64,000 nucleotides of DNA from Streptomyces sp. Sge12 (GTDB lineage Bacteria > Actinomycetota > Actinomycetes > Streptomycetales > Streptomycetaceae). The notes under the pieces were generated by a model. That model was not told where the DNA came from. It saw nothing but the letters and a program-made list of their open reading frames with translations, and ran no database searches. The stretch lies in contig NZ_CP020555.1 in assembly GCF_002080455.1 (NCBI RefSeq), positions 1,178,001 through 1,242,000 on the forward strand. Direction: 5' to 3'. Position numbers and translations under genes: made by a program. Positions 40,549 through 49,100 of the stretch are shown piece after piece; the stretch's first letter is position 1; each line of letters begins with the position of its first letter.

Positions 40549-40800
40549 ATGCTCAAGCGTTATGTCATCGCCCTGTCCGTGACCGCGTCCGCCCTGCTGC
40601 TGCCCGCGGCCGGCGTCGCGCAGGCCGCCGACGACACCTCGGCCACGACCACCGCGACGACCACCACCGGCGGGGAGAACACCACCACGGCCCCGACGAC
40701 GCGCCAGATCGTGACGGCCGACGGACGGGTGGTCACGATCGGGACGGGCACGCTCGGCCACCGCAACCGCGACACGGCCGACAGCTCCTGGGGCGGCTGA
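40549..40800 (+). CDS. Small secreted Thr-rich protein
   Basis: 83 aa. Signal peptide 1-26 ending VAQA, then a Thr-rich stretch (TTTATTTTGGENTTTAPTT) and a conserved-looking end with TADGRVVTIGTGTLGHRNRD and the terminus DSSWGG. The mature peptide would be about 57 residues, with no Cys. GGGGA lies 5 nt before the ATG. I do not recognise a family; a short exported protein of Streptomyces is all that can be said. It sits between exporter A and the regulators, with a palindrome shared with the LuxR gene upstream and a strong terminator downstream. It could be a signal or structural secreted peptide; both are guesses. Confidence 0.75.
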   Translation: MLKRYVIALSVTASALLLPAAGVAQAADDTSATTTATTTTGGENTTTAPTTRQIVTADGRVVTIGTGTLGHRNRDTADSSWGG

Positions 40801-40826
40801 CCCGGCCGGCCCGTCAGGGCCTGCCG

Positions 40827-40872
40827 AAAGGGGGGAGGGAGGATCGCCGTCGCGATCCTCCCTCCCCCCTTT
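40827..40872. terminator. Bidirectional 21-bp hairpin terminator
   Basis: Perfect 21-bp stem (40827-40847 and 40852-40872) with a 4-nt loop, beginning AAAGGGGGG and ending CCCCCCTTTT. The A-run and T-run on its flanks let it end transcription from both the secreted-protein gene and the convergent cupin-like gene. Confidence 0.9.
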
Positions 40873-40907
40873 TGCCGTCCTGCCCGCCCGCCGCGGCGCG
40901 GCCGCCC

Positions 40908-41429
40908 TCAGCCGCCCCGGGGGCCGAGGCAGACGACGGCGTACTGGGCTCCCTGCGCGTCGATGTACCGGCGCGACCAGCCCGCCGGTACGTACAGCAA
41001 CTCGCCCGGCAGCAGCCGGCACTGGAAGGACTCCGGCCGGCCGCTCTCACCGGTCCCCGTCAGCTGCCAGGTCACGGCGCCGGCGATCTGGTGGACCAGG
41101 AGGTGCTCCCGGCCCTCGGGCTGCGCGGTCCAGACGGCGTCGGCGCCCCCGCCCTGGGTGGATCCGGGCGTCTCCACCCGGTCCAGCCGGACGGACAGGC
41201 CGGTCAGGGCGCCCAGTTCGGCGGTGAACCGGTCCGCCTGGGCCGGCCGTACACCGCCCTCCGCCGGGAGCGCGCCCGCGTCGTCGGCGTCGTCGGCGTC
41301 GCCGAACGCCGGATTGTCGTACTCGGGCCACAGCACACCCGGTGCCCGGTCCAAGTGGACCGAGAGGAACAGGACGATCTCCCGCAGGTGCGGGGTCCCC
41401 CGCTCGCAGCCTGCGTCCGTCATGTCCAT
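40908..41429 (-). CDS. Cupin-like protein lacking usual metal ligands
   Basis: 173 aa. The C-terminal half has a cupin/JmjC-like barrel pattern: EGREHLLVHQIAGAVTWQLTG and LLPGELLYVPAGWSRRYIDAQGAQYAVVCLG. In iron-dependent relatives the first segment carries HxD/E and the second a His after GW; here these read HQIAG and GWSRRY, so the metal site appears broken. ATG 41429 follows GAGGGG by 6 nt; the frame upstream is shadow. Between the regulators and exporter A. It may be a structural or ligand-binding cupin rather than an oxygenase. Confidence 0.72.
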   Translation of the reverse strand: MDMTDAGCERGTPHLREIVLFLSVHLDRAPGVLWPEYDNPAFGDADDADDAGALPAEGGVRPAQADRFTAELGALTGLSVRLDRVETPGSTQGGGADAVWTAQPEGREHLLVHQIAGAVTWQLTGTGESGRPESFQCRLLPGELLYVPAGWSRRYIDAQGAQYAVVCLGPRGG

Positions 41430-41527
41430 TACGTGCCCCTCTTGTTCGGCGACTCGACAGCTCCCATCCCAGCAGCATGCGACACGCCCGCCACCTGCGA
41501 CAGCCACGAGAACGCGTGACACCGAGG

Positions 41528-42589
41528 TCAGGAGGGCGCTACCGTGCCGTCCGCCCCCGCCACGGCCTCGGCCGCCTGCTCGGCCTCGGCGCCCCGGTCC
41601 AGCAGGCCGCGCGCGGCGGCCGCCACACCCGCCTGGAAGCGACTGCCCGCACCGAGCTCCTGCATGATGTCGGCGATGTGGCGCCGGGCCGTGCGCAGCG
41701 ACATGCCCAGGCGCCGGGCGATGGCCTCGTCCTTCAGCCCGGCCGCGAGCAACCGGATGATCGTTTCATGGATCTCCCGGGCGACCTCCTCCAGCCCCTG
41801 GCCGGCCGCGGCCGAGAAGGGCGAGGCCAGGTCCCAGGTCTGGTCGAAGATGTTGCACAGGTAGGCGACGGTCGAGGGCTCGCGGATCACCACGGCGCCC
41901 CAGCTGCCGTCGGCGACCGGAATGAAGGCCAGTTCCCGGTCGAAGGCGATGAGCCGGCCGAAGAGTTCGTGCGCCGTGCGGTACTGCGCCCCCAGGACGG
42001 ACGTGGCCGCGACATAGGCCTGGCTCGGCCCGTTGAACCGGGCCGTGTGGTGGTAGAGGGTGCGGATCGAGATGCCCCGCTGGAGCATCGTCTCGTCCCG
42101 CCGCAGCGCCTCCTGCATCGCCTCCGGCACCCTGCTGCCGCCCCCGGGCTGCGAGCTGAGCATCTCGGTGGTGCAGTTGAGCGAGGCCCGGTTCAGTGCC
42201 CCGCGCACGTCCTCCAGGCTCTCCAGGACCTCCAGCGACTCCCCCGTGGAGCGGCGGCCCAAGTAGTGCGGCAGGAAACGCCCGAGGTCCTCGCGGATCC
42301 CGCTGATCTCCCGCTGCTGGTCACGGATCTGCGCCTCCAGGGGCGCGACGAGCTGCTCGGCCGCGGTGTCGGGGGCCACCGCGAAGGCGACCGACGGGTC
42401 CACCGGGCTCACGTGCAGCAGGCGTGACGCGCGTAGACGCGCCACGCTGCCGCGGACCTCGTCCGGGTCGCGCCCCGTACCGGCGGCCACCGCGTCCACG
42501 TCCACCGTGCGGTGTTCGAGCACCCAGCCGTAGACATCGATGTCAACATCGGCATTCTTCGGATCCGGCACCACATCAGATGTTTGCAT
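41528..42589 (-). CDS. LuxR-family transcriptional regulator with N-terminal winged helix
   Basis: 353 aa. The N-terminus (VYGWVLEHRTVDVDAVAAGTGRDPDEVRGSV) resembles a TrmB-type winged helix; the middle is a helical sensor region without a recognised ligand motif. The C-terminal about 60 residues are a LuxR/GerE helix-turn-helix (LLAAGLKDEAIARRLGMSLRTARRHIADIMQELG). This TrmB-like/LuxR layout is frequent beside Streptomyces secondary-metabolite genes. ATG 42589 has GTGGGG upstream; GTG 42604 is the alternative. A 19-bp palindrome lies 43 bp upstream of its start, consistent with autoregulation. It is divergent from the short LuxR gene. Confidence 0.87.
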   Translation of the reverse strand: MQTSDVVPDPKNADVDIDVYGWVLEHRTVDVDAVAAGTGRDPDEVRGSVARLRASRLLHVSPVDPSVAFAVAPDTAAEQLVAPLEAQIRDQQREISGIREDLGRFLPHYLGRRSTGESLEVLESLEDVRGALNRASLNCTTEMLSSQPGGGSRVPEAMQEALRRDETMLQRGISIRTLYHHTARFNGPSQAYVAATSVLGAQYRTAHELFGRLIAFDRELAFIPVADGSWGAVVIREPSTVAYLCNIFDQTWDLASPFSAAAGQGLEEVAREIHETIIRLLAAGLKDEAIARRLGMSLRTARRHIADIMQELGAGSRFQAGVAAAARGLLDRGAEAEQAAEAVAGADGTVAPS

Positions 42590-42631
42590 TGCCCCACTTT
42601 GCACTTTTCACCCCGGGTCGCTTTGCTGCCA

Positions 42632-42650
42632 GGCACCTTGGTGAGGTGCC
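42632..42650. promoter_or_regulatory. 19-bp palindrome upstream of the LuxR regulator
   Basis: GGCACCTTGGTGAGGTGCC, 43 bp before the LuxR start. It matches the site at 40416 in 15 of 19 positions and shares the preceding GCCA. Likely an operator of the LuxR protein itself or of the short LuxR protein. Confidence 0.65.
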
Positions 42651-42742
42651 CGCCCCCTGGCGCCAGGATATGCAGCACGAAAGGCTGAGCGGGACGAACA
42701 GCGGCGGGCATCCGGCCACTTCAGGACCCGGGACGACCGAAA

Positions 42743-42773
42743 CGGTGCGATCACACACAGCGTGATCGCACCG
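42743..42773. promoter_or_regulatory. Perfect 12-bp inverted repeat upstream of the short LuxR gene
   Basis: CGGTGCGATCAC (42743-42754), a 7-nt spacer, then GTGATCGCACCG (42762-42773), 61 bp before the ATG at 42834. It could be a second operator or a leader hairpin. It does not resemble the 19-bp palindromes. Confidence 0.6.
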
Positions 42774-42833
42774 TCGCCCGGGGTGGCGCCCCGCCGCTCC
42801 CCTTCACCATCGATCCGGAATCCGGAGCCCCAC

Positions 42834-43061
42834 ATGCTGGACAGCACCCTCACCGCCCCCGCACCGGAACTGCCCGCCCTGACCCCCCGCGAGCAGGAGG
42901 TCCTCGCCTACCTCGCGCAGGGGCACACGTACCGGATGATCGCCTGCCGGATGGGGCTGAGCCCGCACACGGTCGACACGTACCTGCGGCGGCTGCGCAG
43001 CAAGACCGGTGCGGTGAACCGGACCCAGCTCACCCACATCGCCTTCCGGCTGGGCTACTGA
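42834..43061 (+). CDS. Short LuxR-type DNA-binding protein (HTH only)
   Basis: 75 aa. Almost the whole protein is a LuxR/GerE helix-turn-helix: LTPREQEVLAYLAQGHTYRMIACRMGLSPHTVDTYLRRLRSKTG. There is no receiver or ligand domain. CCGGAG lies about 10 nt before the ATG. Its 3' end overlaps the convergent exporter gene by 7 bp. It could act as a dimerisation partner or competitor of the 353-aa LuxR protein across the shared promoter region. Confidence 0.85.
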   Translation: MLDSTLTAPAPELPALTPREQEVLAYLAQGHTYRMIACRMGLSPHTVDTYLRRLRSKTGAVNRTQLTHIAFRLGY

Positions 43062-44356
43062 GCCGGTCGCCCGGCCGTGGCCCCGGCACCCGGGGCCGCG
43101 TCCTCGAACTCGCGCATCCGGCGCAGCGGGGAGCACAGCAGGACCAGCGGGGCCACCGACAGGGCCGCGGCGCACAGCCACAGCGCGTTCCGCACGCCCA
43201 GCAGTTCACCGAGGAGCCCCGCCAGCAGACCGCTCAGCGGCAGGACGCCCCACACGAGGAAGCGCATCGTGGCGGTCATCCGGCCGAGCAGGTGCGGCGG
43301 GCAGACGGTCTGCCGGTAGGTGACCTGGCAGATGTTGTAGAGGGTGACACCGGCCGACTGGACGAACGAGCCCAGGACGAACAGGCCGATCCTCCAGTCC
43401 TTGTCGGCGAGCGGGAGCAGGAGCCCGAAGGGCATGGTCACCAGGAGGGACAGCCACGTGAGCCGGGCCGCGCCGACGGCCCGGGTCACCCGGTCGGCGA
43501 CCGTCGCCGCGAGCACCGAACCGATCGTGGCCGTCGTCAACACCCAGCCGACGGCCGCGGGCGGCAGCCCCACGGTCCGGGTCAGGAAGAGCACCTCGAT
43601 GGCCATCACCGCACTGAGGAACAGGTTCACGGCGGCGGTGTTGAGGGCGATGAGCCGCAGGATGCGGTGGCCCAGGACGTAGCCCAGCCCCTCGCGGATG
43701 TCCCGCAGCAGGTGGCGGCGGGGGGCGGGCTCGGGCTTCTCCTCGCGGGCGCCGATCCGCCCCAGCAGCACCACGGAGACCAGCGAGGTGACGGCTTGGC
43801 CGGCCAGCGTCCCGGCGGCGCCGAGCAGTTGCACCAGGAAGCCGGCGATACCGGGGCCGGCGAACTCCGCGCCCGACCGCACCGTCTCCAGCTTCGAGTT
43901 GCCCGCGATCAGGGTGTCCTTGCCGATGAGCGTCGGCAGGTAGCTCTGGTCTGCCACGTCACCGAACAGCCGGGCGCAGCCCAGCAGCAGGGCGACCGCG
44001 TACAGCAGCGGCATCGAGTGCAGGTCGAGCAGGTAGGCCACCGGCAGCGCCGTCAGCAGGACGGTGCGCGCCAGGTCGGCGGCCATCATCACGCGGCGCC
44101 TGCGCATCCGGTCGACCCAGGCCCCCGCCGGCAGGCCCAGTACCAGGAAGGCCGCGTGTTCCGCGGCGGCCAGCAGGCCCGCCTGCATCGCCGAGGCGTC
44201 CAGGGTGAGCACCGCCATCAGCGGGAGGGCGACGTAGGTGATGCTGCCGCCCAGCTCGTTGCAGATGTGCGAGGACATGAAGAGGCGGAAGTCCCTGCGC
44301 CGGCGGCGCTGCACGCTCTGCTCGGAATCGGTGGGCTCGTCGGTGGTGACGGACAC
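43055..44356 (-). CDS. MFS exporter of NRPS system B
   Basis: 433 aa, about 12 hydrophobic spans, MFS_3-type (secretion effector). Marks: FMSSHICNELGGSITYVALPLMAVL in span 1, PAGAWVDRMRRRRVMM in loop 2-3, and YLPTLIGKDTLIAGNSKLETVRSGAEFAGPGIAG, the central pattern of this subfamily. GTG 44356 is chosen over ATG 44407 because AAGGAA lies 7 nt upstream of it; the longer start would overlap the A-domain stop by 4 bp without a ribosome site. It ends the operon of system B and overlaps the short LuxR gene tail to tail. Probable peptide exporter. Confidence 0.88.
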   Translation of the reverse strand: MSVTTDEPTDSEQSVQRRRRRDFRLFMSSHICNELGGSITYVALPLMAVLTLDASAMQAGLLAAAEHAAFLVLGLPAGAWVDRMRRRRVMMAADLARTVLLTALPVAYLLDLHSMPLLYAVALLLGCARLFGDVADQSYLPTLIGKDTLIAGNSKLETVRSGAEFAGPGIAGFLVQLLGAAGTLAGQAVTSLVSVVLLGRIGAREEKPEPAPRRHLLRDIREGLGYVLGHRILRLIALNTAAVNLFLSAVMAIEVLFLTRTVGLPPAAVGWVLTTATIGSVLAATVADRVTRAVGAARLTWLSLLVTMPFGLLLPLADKDWRIGLFVLGSFVQSAGVTLYNICQVTYRQTVCPPHLLGRMTATMRFLVWGVLPLSGLLAGLLGELLGVRNALWLCAAALSVAPLVLLCSPLRRMREFEDAAPGAGATAGRPAQ

Positions 44357-44403
44357 GGGTGCGTTCCTTGTCTGGGTGCGGACGGGGTCCGCGGGTCGCT
44401 GGT

Positions 44404-45945
44404 TCATCGGGGGGCGGGCGCGGGAAGCGCCCGCGGGTCGAGCTTGCCGCCGGGGGTCCGCGGCAGCCGCTCCATCAGTGTCACGGCGGCCGGCACCAGG
44501 TATCCGGGCACCTTGGCCAGAAGGTGACGGCGCAGGGCGTCCGGGGTCAGGTCGCTGCCGGGGGTGACGGCGGCCCAGGCGGCCAGCTGCGGTCCGTCGG
44601 CCGCCGCGACGGCGCGGGCGACCACGTCCACCACGTCCGGGTGGGCGGCCACGGCCGCCTCCACCTCCTTGAGTTCGACGCGGTGGCCGCGGATCTTGAC
44701 CTGGTCGTCGGCGCGCCCGAGGAAGACGAGCGGGCCGCCGGGGGCCCGCGTGACCCGGTCGCCCGTGCGGTACATGCGCTCGCCCGGGACGCCGGCGAAC
44801 GGGTCGGCGACGAACCGCTCGGAGGTCAGCGCCGGCCGGCCGTGGTAGCCGCGGGCCAGGCAGGAGCCCGCCAGGTACAGCTCGCCCGGGGCGCCGGGGG
44901 GCGCCTCGCGCAGCTCCTCGTCGAGGACGTAGGCGCGTACGCCCGCCAGCGGTTCGCCGAGCGGGATCAGTTCGTCGCCCGCGAAGCCGGCCAGTTCCGC
45001 CGGTCCGGGCTCGTAGGAGGTGGCGGTGATCGTGGACTCGGTGAGGCCGTAGCAGCTGACCACCGGGGGGTGGCCGGCGGCCGCCCAGTTCACCAGGTCC
45101 GCGGTCCGGCCCGCGTCGCTGCCGATCACCACGCGGCGCAGGGTGCCCGGCAGGGCCCGCGGGGTGCGCTCCAGGTCCTTGGCCCACTGCGTCCAGTAGG
45201 GGGTGGGCAGGTTGACGACGCCGATCCGCTGTTCGGCGAGGAACGGCTCCAGTTCGGCGGGCGAGAGGACGTTGTCGGTGACGAAGACCGCCGTGCCGCC
45301 CGTGCACCAGGTGGGCAGCGCCTCCTCCAGGCAGACGTCGAAGGCCGGGGCCGCGAACTGCAGCACCGCGTCCTCGGCGGTCAGCGCGTAGCGCTCGGCC
45401 AGGGTGCGGACCTGCGCGGCGAGTCCGGCGTGGCCGACCGCGACGGGCTTGGGCAGCCCGGTGGAGCCGGAGGTGAAGAGCACGTAGGCGAGGGAGCCCG
45501 GGGCGATGCCGGCGGGCGGTTCGGCCGCCGCCGTGGGGGCGGCGCTGGTCGTGGAGGCCCAGAACAACGCGCGTCCGGTGCGGCGTTGCAGCATCGCGGC
45601 CGCGTACGTGTCCGGGGCGACGGCGTGCCGGGTGCCGGCGGCCTCCAGCAGGGTGCGCAGCCGCTCGTCGGGGGCGTCGAGGTCCACGAGGAGGGCGGCC
45701 GCGCCCGCGTACCAGATGCCCAGCAGCCCCACCGCCCAGTGGATGCCCCGGCGCACCCCCAGGAGCACGGTGTCCTCCGGTCCGGCGCCGGCGGCGCGCA
45801 GCTCCTCGGCCACCGCCCGGGCCCGCCGGTCGAACTGGCGGTAGGTCAGCTCGCCCTCGGCTGCGCGGACCGCGGTGGCCTCGGGTGCGATCCGGGCCCG
45901 GTGCGCGATGCGCAGGGGCACGGGGGTGGTCTCGGTGGGGCTCAT
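44404..45945 (-). CDS. Free-standing NRPS adenylation domain
   Basis: 513 aa, one adenylation domain and nothing else: YVLFTSGSTGLPKPVAVG (A3), YRTGDRV and FLGRADDQVKIRGHRVELKEVE (A7-A8), and PGGKLDPRAL (A10 with its Lys). No carrier domain follows. Pocket residues read DVENVICIT, with Glu at the third position; I cannot name a substrate. GGAGAC and then CACCACCACC precede the ATG. It is separated from the upstream C-A-T gene by 145 bp holding 40-bp repeats. The operon also encodes a T-E protein without an A domain, so this enzyme probably loads that carrier. Confidence 0.9.
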   Translation of the reverse strand: MSPTETTPVPLRIAHRARIAPEATAVRAAEGELTYRQFDRRARAVAEELRAAGAGPEDTVLLGVRRGIHWAVGLLGIWYAGAAALLVDLDAPDERLRTLLEAAGTRHAVAPDTYAAAMLQRRTGRALFWASTTSAAPTAAAEPPAGIAPGSLAYVLFTSGSTGLPKPVAVGHAGLAAQVRTLAERYALTAEDAVLQFAAPAFDVCLEEALPTWCTGGTAVFVTDNVLSPAELEPFLAEQRIGVVNLPTPYWTQWAKDLERTPRALPGTLRRVVIGSDAGRTADLVNWAAAGHPPVVSCYGLTESTITATSYEPGPAELAGFAGDELIPLGEPLAGVRAYVLDEELREAPPGAPGELYLAGSCLARGYHGRPALTSERFVADPFAGVPGERMYRTGDRVTRAPGGPLVFLGRADDQVKIRGHRVELKEVEAAVAAHPDVVDVVARAVAAADGPQLAAWAAVTPGSDLTPDALRRHLLAKVPGYLVPAAVTLMERLPRTPGGKLDPRALPAPAPR

Positions 45946-45994
45946 GGTGGTGGTGTCTCCTGGGGGTGCGGGCGGGCTCTTCGCGGGGGCACGG

Positions 45995-46103
45995 CCCGGT
46001 CGGGTGCGGTCAGGCGCCGTCGGGTGCGACCGGGCCCGGTCGGGACGCGGCCGGGCCCCGTCGGGTGCGACCGGGCCCGGTCGGGTGCGGTCAGGCCCCG
46101 TCG
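45995..46103. repeat. 40-bp tandem repeats with internal palindromes between NRPS genes
   Basis: About 2.7 copies of a 40-41-bp unit (starts 45995, 46035, 46076) beginning CCCGGTCGGG. Two copies place CCCGGTCG and CGACCGGG as potential 8-bp hairpin arms with a short loop. The array covers the stop codon of the C-A-T gene at 46091 and most of the gap before the free A domain. Confidence 0.75.
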
Positions 46104-49100
46104 CGGGAGCGGGGGCGCAGGGCGGGGCGGGCGGGGGCGGCGGGGGCGGTCGCGGCCTCGGCCAGGCGGGCGGAGATGCCCGCCGGGGTGGGCGTCTCGA
46201 AGAGGTCGCGGATGCCCAGGTGTACCCCGAGCTCGGTGCCGATGCGGCCGGTCAGCCGGGTGGCGAGGAGGGAGTGGCCGCCGTGGGAGAAGAAGTCGTC
46301 GTCCATGCCCGCCTCCTGGAGGCCGAGGACGGAAGCGAAGATCTCGCAGACCGCCTTCTCCTCGGGGGTCGAGGGCAGCCGGCCGACCGGGCGGTGCACG
46401 GTGGCCGGGTCGGGAAGCGCCTTGCGGTCGAGCTTGCCGTTGACGGTCAGGGGGAAGTGCGGCAGGTGCAGGAAGAGCGACGGGACCATGTAGTTGGGCA
46501 GGTTGCGGCCCAGTTCCGTGCGGACCTCCTCGGCGGTGGGCGTTCCGGTGAAGTAGCAGACGAGCCGCTGCTGGCCCGCGTGGTCCCGGTCGACGGCGAC
46601 GACGGCCTCGCCCACGCCGGGCACGGCGCGCAGCGCGGTCTCCACCTCGCCGAGTTCGATGCGGTTGCCGCGGACCTTGACCTGGTGGTCCTGGCGCCCG
46701 AGGAAGTCGAGTTGGCCGTCGGCCCGCATCCGGGCGAGGTCGCCGGTGCGGTACATGCGGCTGCCCGGCTCGGCACTGAAGGGGTCGGGGACGTAGCGCT
46801 CGCTGCTGCGGCGGGGGTCGCGCAGGTATCCGGGGCCCACGCCGGTGCCGCCGATGAAGAGCTCGCCGGGCACGCCGGGCGGTACGGGCGCGAGCGCGGC
46901 GTCCAGCAGGTAGAGGGTGTTGTTGCGCAGCGGGCGGCCGACGGGCAGCCGGCCGTGTTCCAGCTGGGCGTGCACGTCGGGCCGGATGAAGGCGTGGGTG
47001 TTGTCGTCGGAGCACTCGGTGAGGCCGTAGGCGTTGACGATCGCGGCCTGCGGGTGGCGCGCGTACCAGCGGGTGCACAGTTCGGGCGGCAGCACCTCGC
47101 CGTTGACGATGAACCAGCGCAGGTCGGGCAGGGCCGGCGGGCGCACCCCGGTGTCCCACAGGTCGACGGCGGCGCGGACGAAGGACGGCACGGTCTCCAG
47201 AACGGTGATCCCCCGGTGGGCGGCGTCGCCGAAGAGGGCGGCGGGGTCGCGGGCGGTGTCCCGGGAGACGAGGTGGACCTGTCCGCCGGTGATCAGCGGG
47301 GCGAGCATCTGCCACACGGAGATGTCGAAGGTCAGCGGGGCGTTCATCACCACGCGGTCGCCCTCGTCGAGGGTGAGGTCCTCGACCTTGGCCAGGAGGT
47401 GGTTGTTCATGCCCCGGCGGTGGACCATGGCGCCCTTGGGCTTGCCGGTGGAGCCGGAGGTGAAGCAGACGTAGGCGAGGGCGTCGGGACCGCCGGCCGG
47501 TGCCGGCCGCTCGCCCGGGGCGGCGGCCGCGTCGTCGATCACGAGGACGGGCAGCCCGCCGGGGACGGCGGCGGCGATCTCCTCGGCGCGGGCGCGCTGT
47601 TCGGGGGCGGCGAGCAGCCGGGCGATCCCGCCGCTCGCGAGGAGGTCGGCGGTACGGGTGACCGGGCCCTCGGGGTCGAGGGGGACGTACGCCGCTCCGG
47701 AGCCGAGGATGCCGAGCATCGCGACGGGGACGCGGGCGGTGGGCTCGCTGAGTACGGCGACCAGGTCGCCGGGGCGGACCCCGTCGGCGAGCAGGGCCAG
47801 GGAGAGGGCGTCGGCGCGGGCGACGAGGGCCGCGTAGCTCAGCTCGCGGCCGGTGTCGTCGGTGGTGGCGACGGCTTCGGGGCGGCGCTCGGCCTGTTGG
47901 CGTACCCGCTCGACGACCTCCGCGTACTGCTCGTCGCAGGCGGTGTCGTTCCATTCGACCAGGACGCGGTGGCGTTCGGCCGGGGAGAGCAGGTCCACGG
48001 TACCCACCGGGCACGACGGGTCGTCGGCGACGGCTTGGAGGAGCCGGGCGAGGCGTTCCAGCAGGGCCTGGGCGGTGTCCCGTTCGAAGACGTCCGGCCG
48101 GTAGTCGATCTGCAGGCGCAGCCGGTCGCCGGGGATCGCGGTCAGCGAGAGCGGGTAGTGGGCGGCGTCGTGGGGGTCGACTCCGGTGACCTCGAGCCCG
48201 CCCGCGCCGAGGGCGGCGAGGCCGGCCGCGTCCACCGGATAGTTCTGGAAGGCGACGCAGGAGTCGAAGAGCTCCCCCGCTCCGGCGAGCCGCTGGATCT
48301 CGACCAGTCCCAGGTGGTGGTGGTCGATCAGCCGTGCCTGCTCGTCCTGGAGCCGCTCGAACAGTGCGACGAGCGACTCGGCGGGATCGATGCGGACGCG
48401 GACCGGCACGGTGTTGATGCACAGGCCCACGATGTCGGCGACGCCGGGCAGTTCGGGGTCGCGGCCGCTGACGATGGCGCCGAAGACCACGTCCTCGGAG
48501 CGGATCTGGCGGCCGAGCAGCAGCGCCCAGGCGCCCTGGAGGAGGGTCCCGGAGGTGATCCGGTGGGCGCGCGCGAGGGCGCCCAGCCGCTCGGTCAGGG
48601 ATGCGGGGAGGTACGTCTCGACGCGGTCGGGCAGGACCGTGCCGGGCGGCGGGGACACGGGCGCGGTGCGGGTGCCGCCCGCGAGGCCGTCGAGCGCGCG
48701 GGTCCAGGCGTCCTGGGCGGCGAGGGTGTCGCGGCCGTGGAGCCGGCTCAGGAAGGCGGAGTACGGGGTGACCGGGCCCAGCGGCGCGTCGTCGGCGTGG
48801 TGCAGGGCGAGGAGTTCGCGCACCAGGACCGGCCAGGACCAGCCGTCCATCAGGATGTGGTGGTAGGTCAGCAGCAGCCGGTGGGAGAGCGCGCCGGTGC
48901 GGATGAGGGTGAAGCGCAGCAGCGGAGGCCGGGCGAGGTCGAAGCGGGTGGCCCGGTCCTCGGCGAGGAGGGTGTCGACGGCGGCGGCGCGCTCGATCGC
49001 GTCGAGCCCGGTCAGGTCCACCTCCTGCCAGGGGGTCCGTACGCCGCGCCGGACGACCTGGGCGGGTTCGCCGGTGGCGCGGCGCAGGAAGCCGGCGCGC

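Noticed and set aside
45995..46103. CRISPR-like array
   Set aside because: The units are adjacent with no spacers and no cas genes are present.
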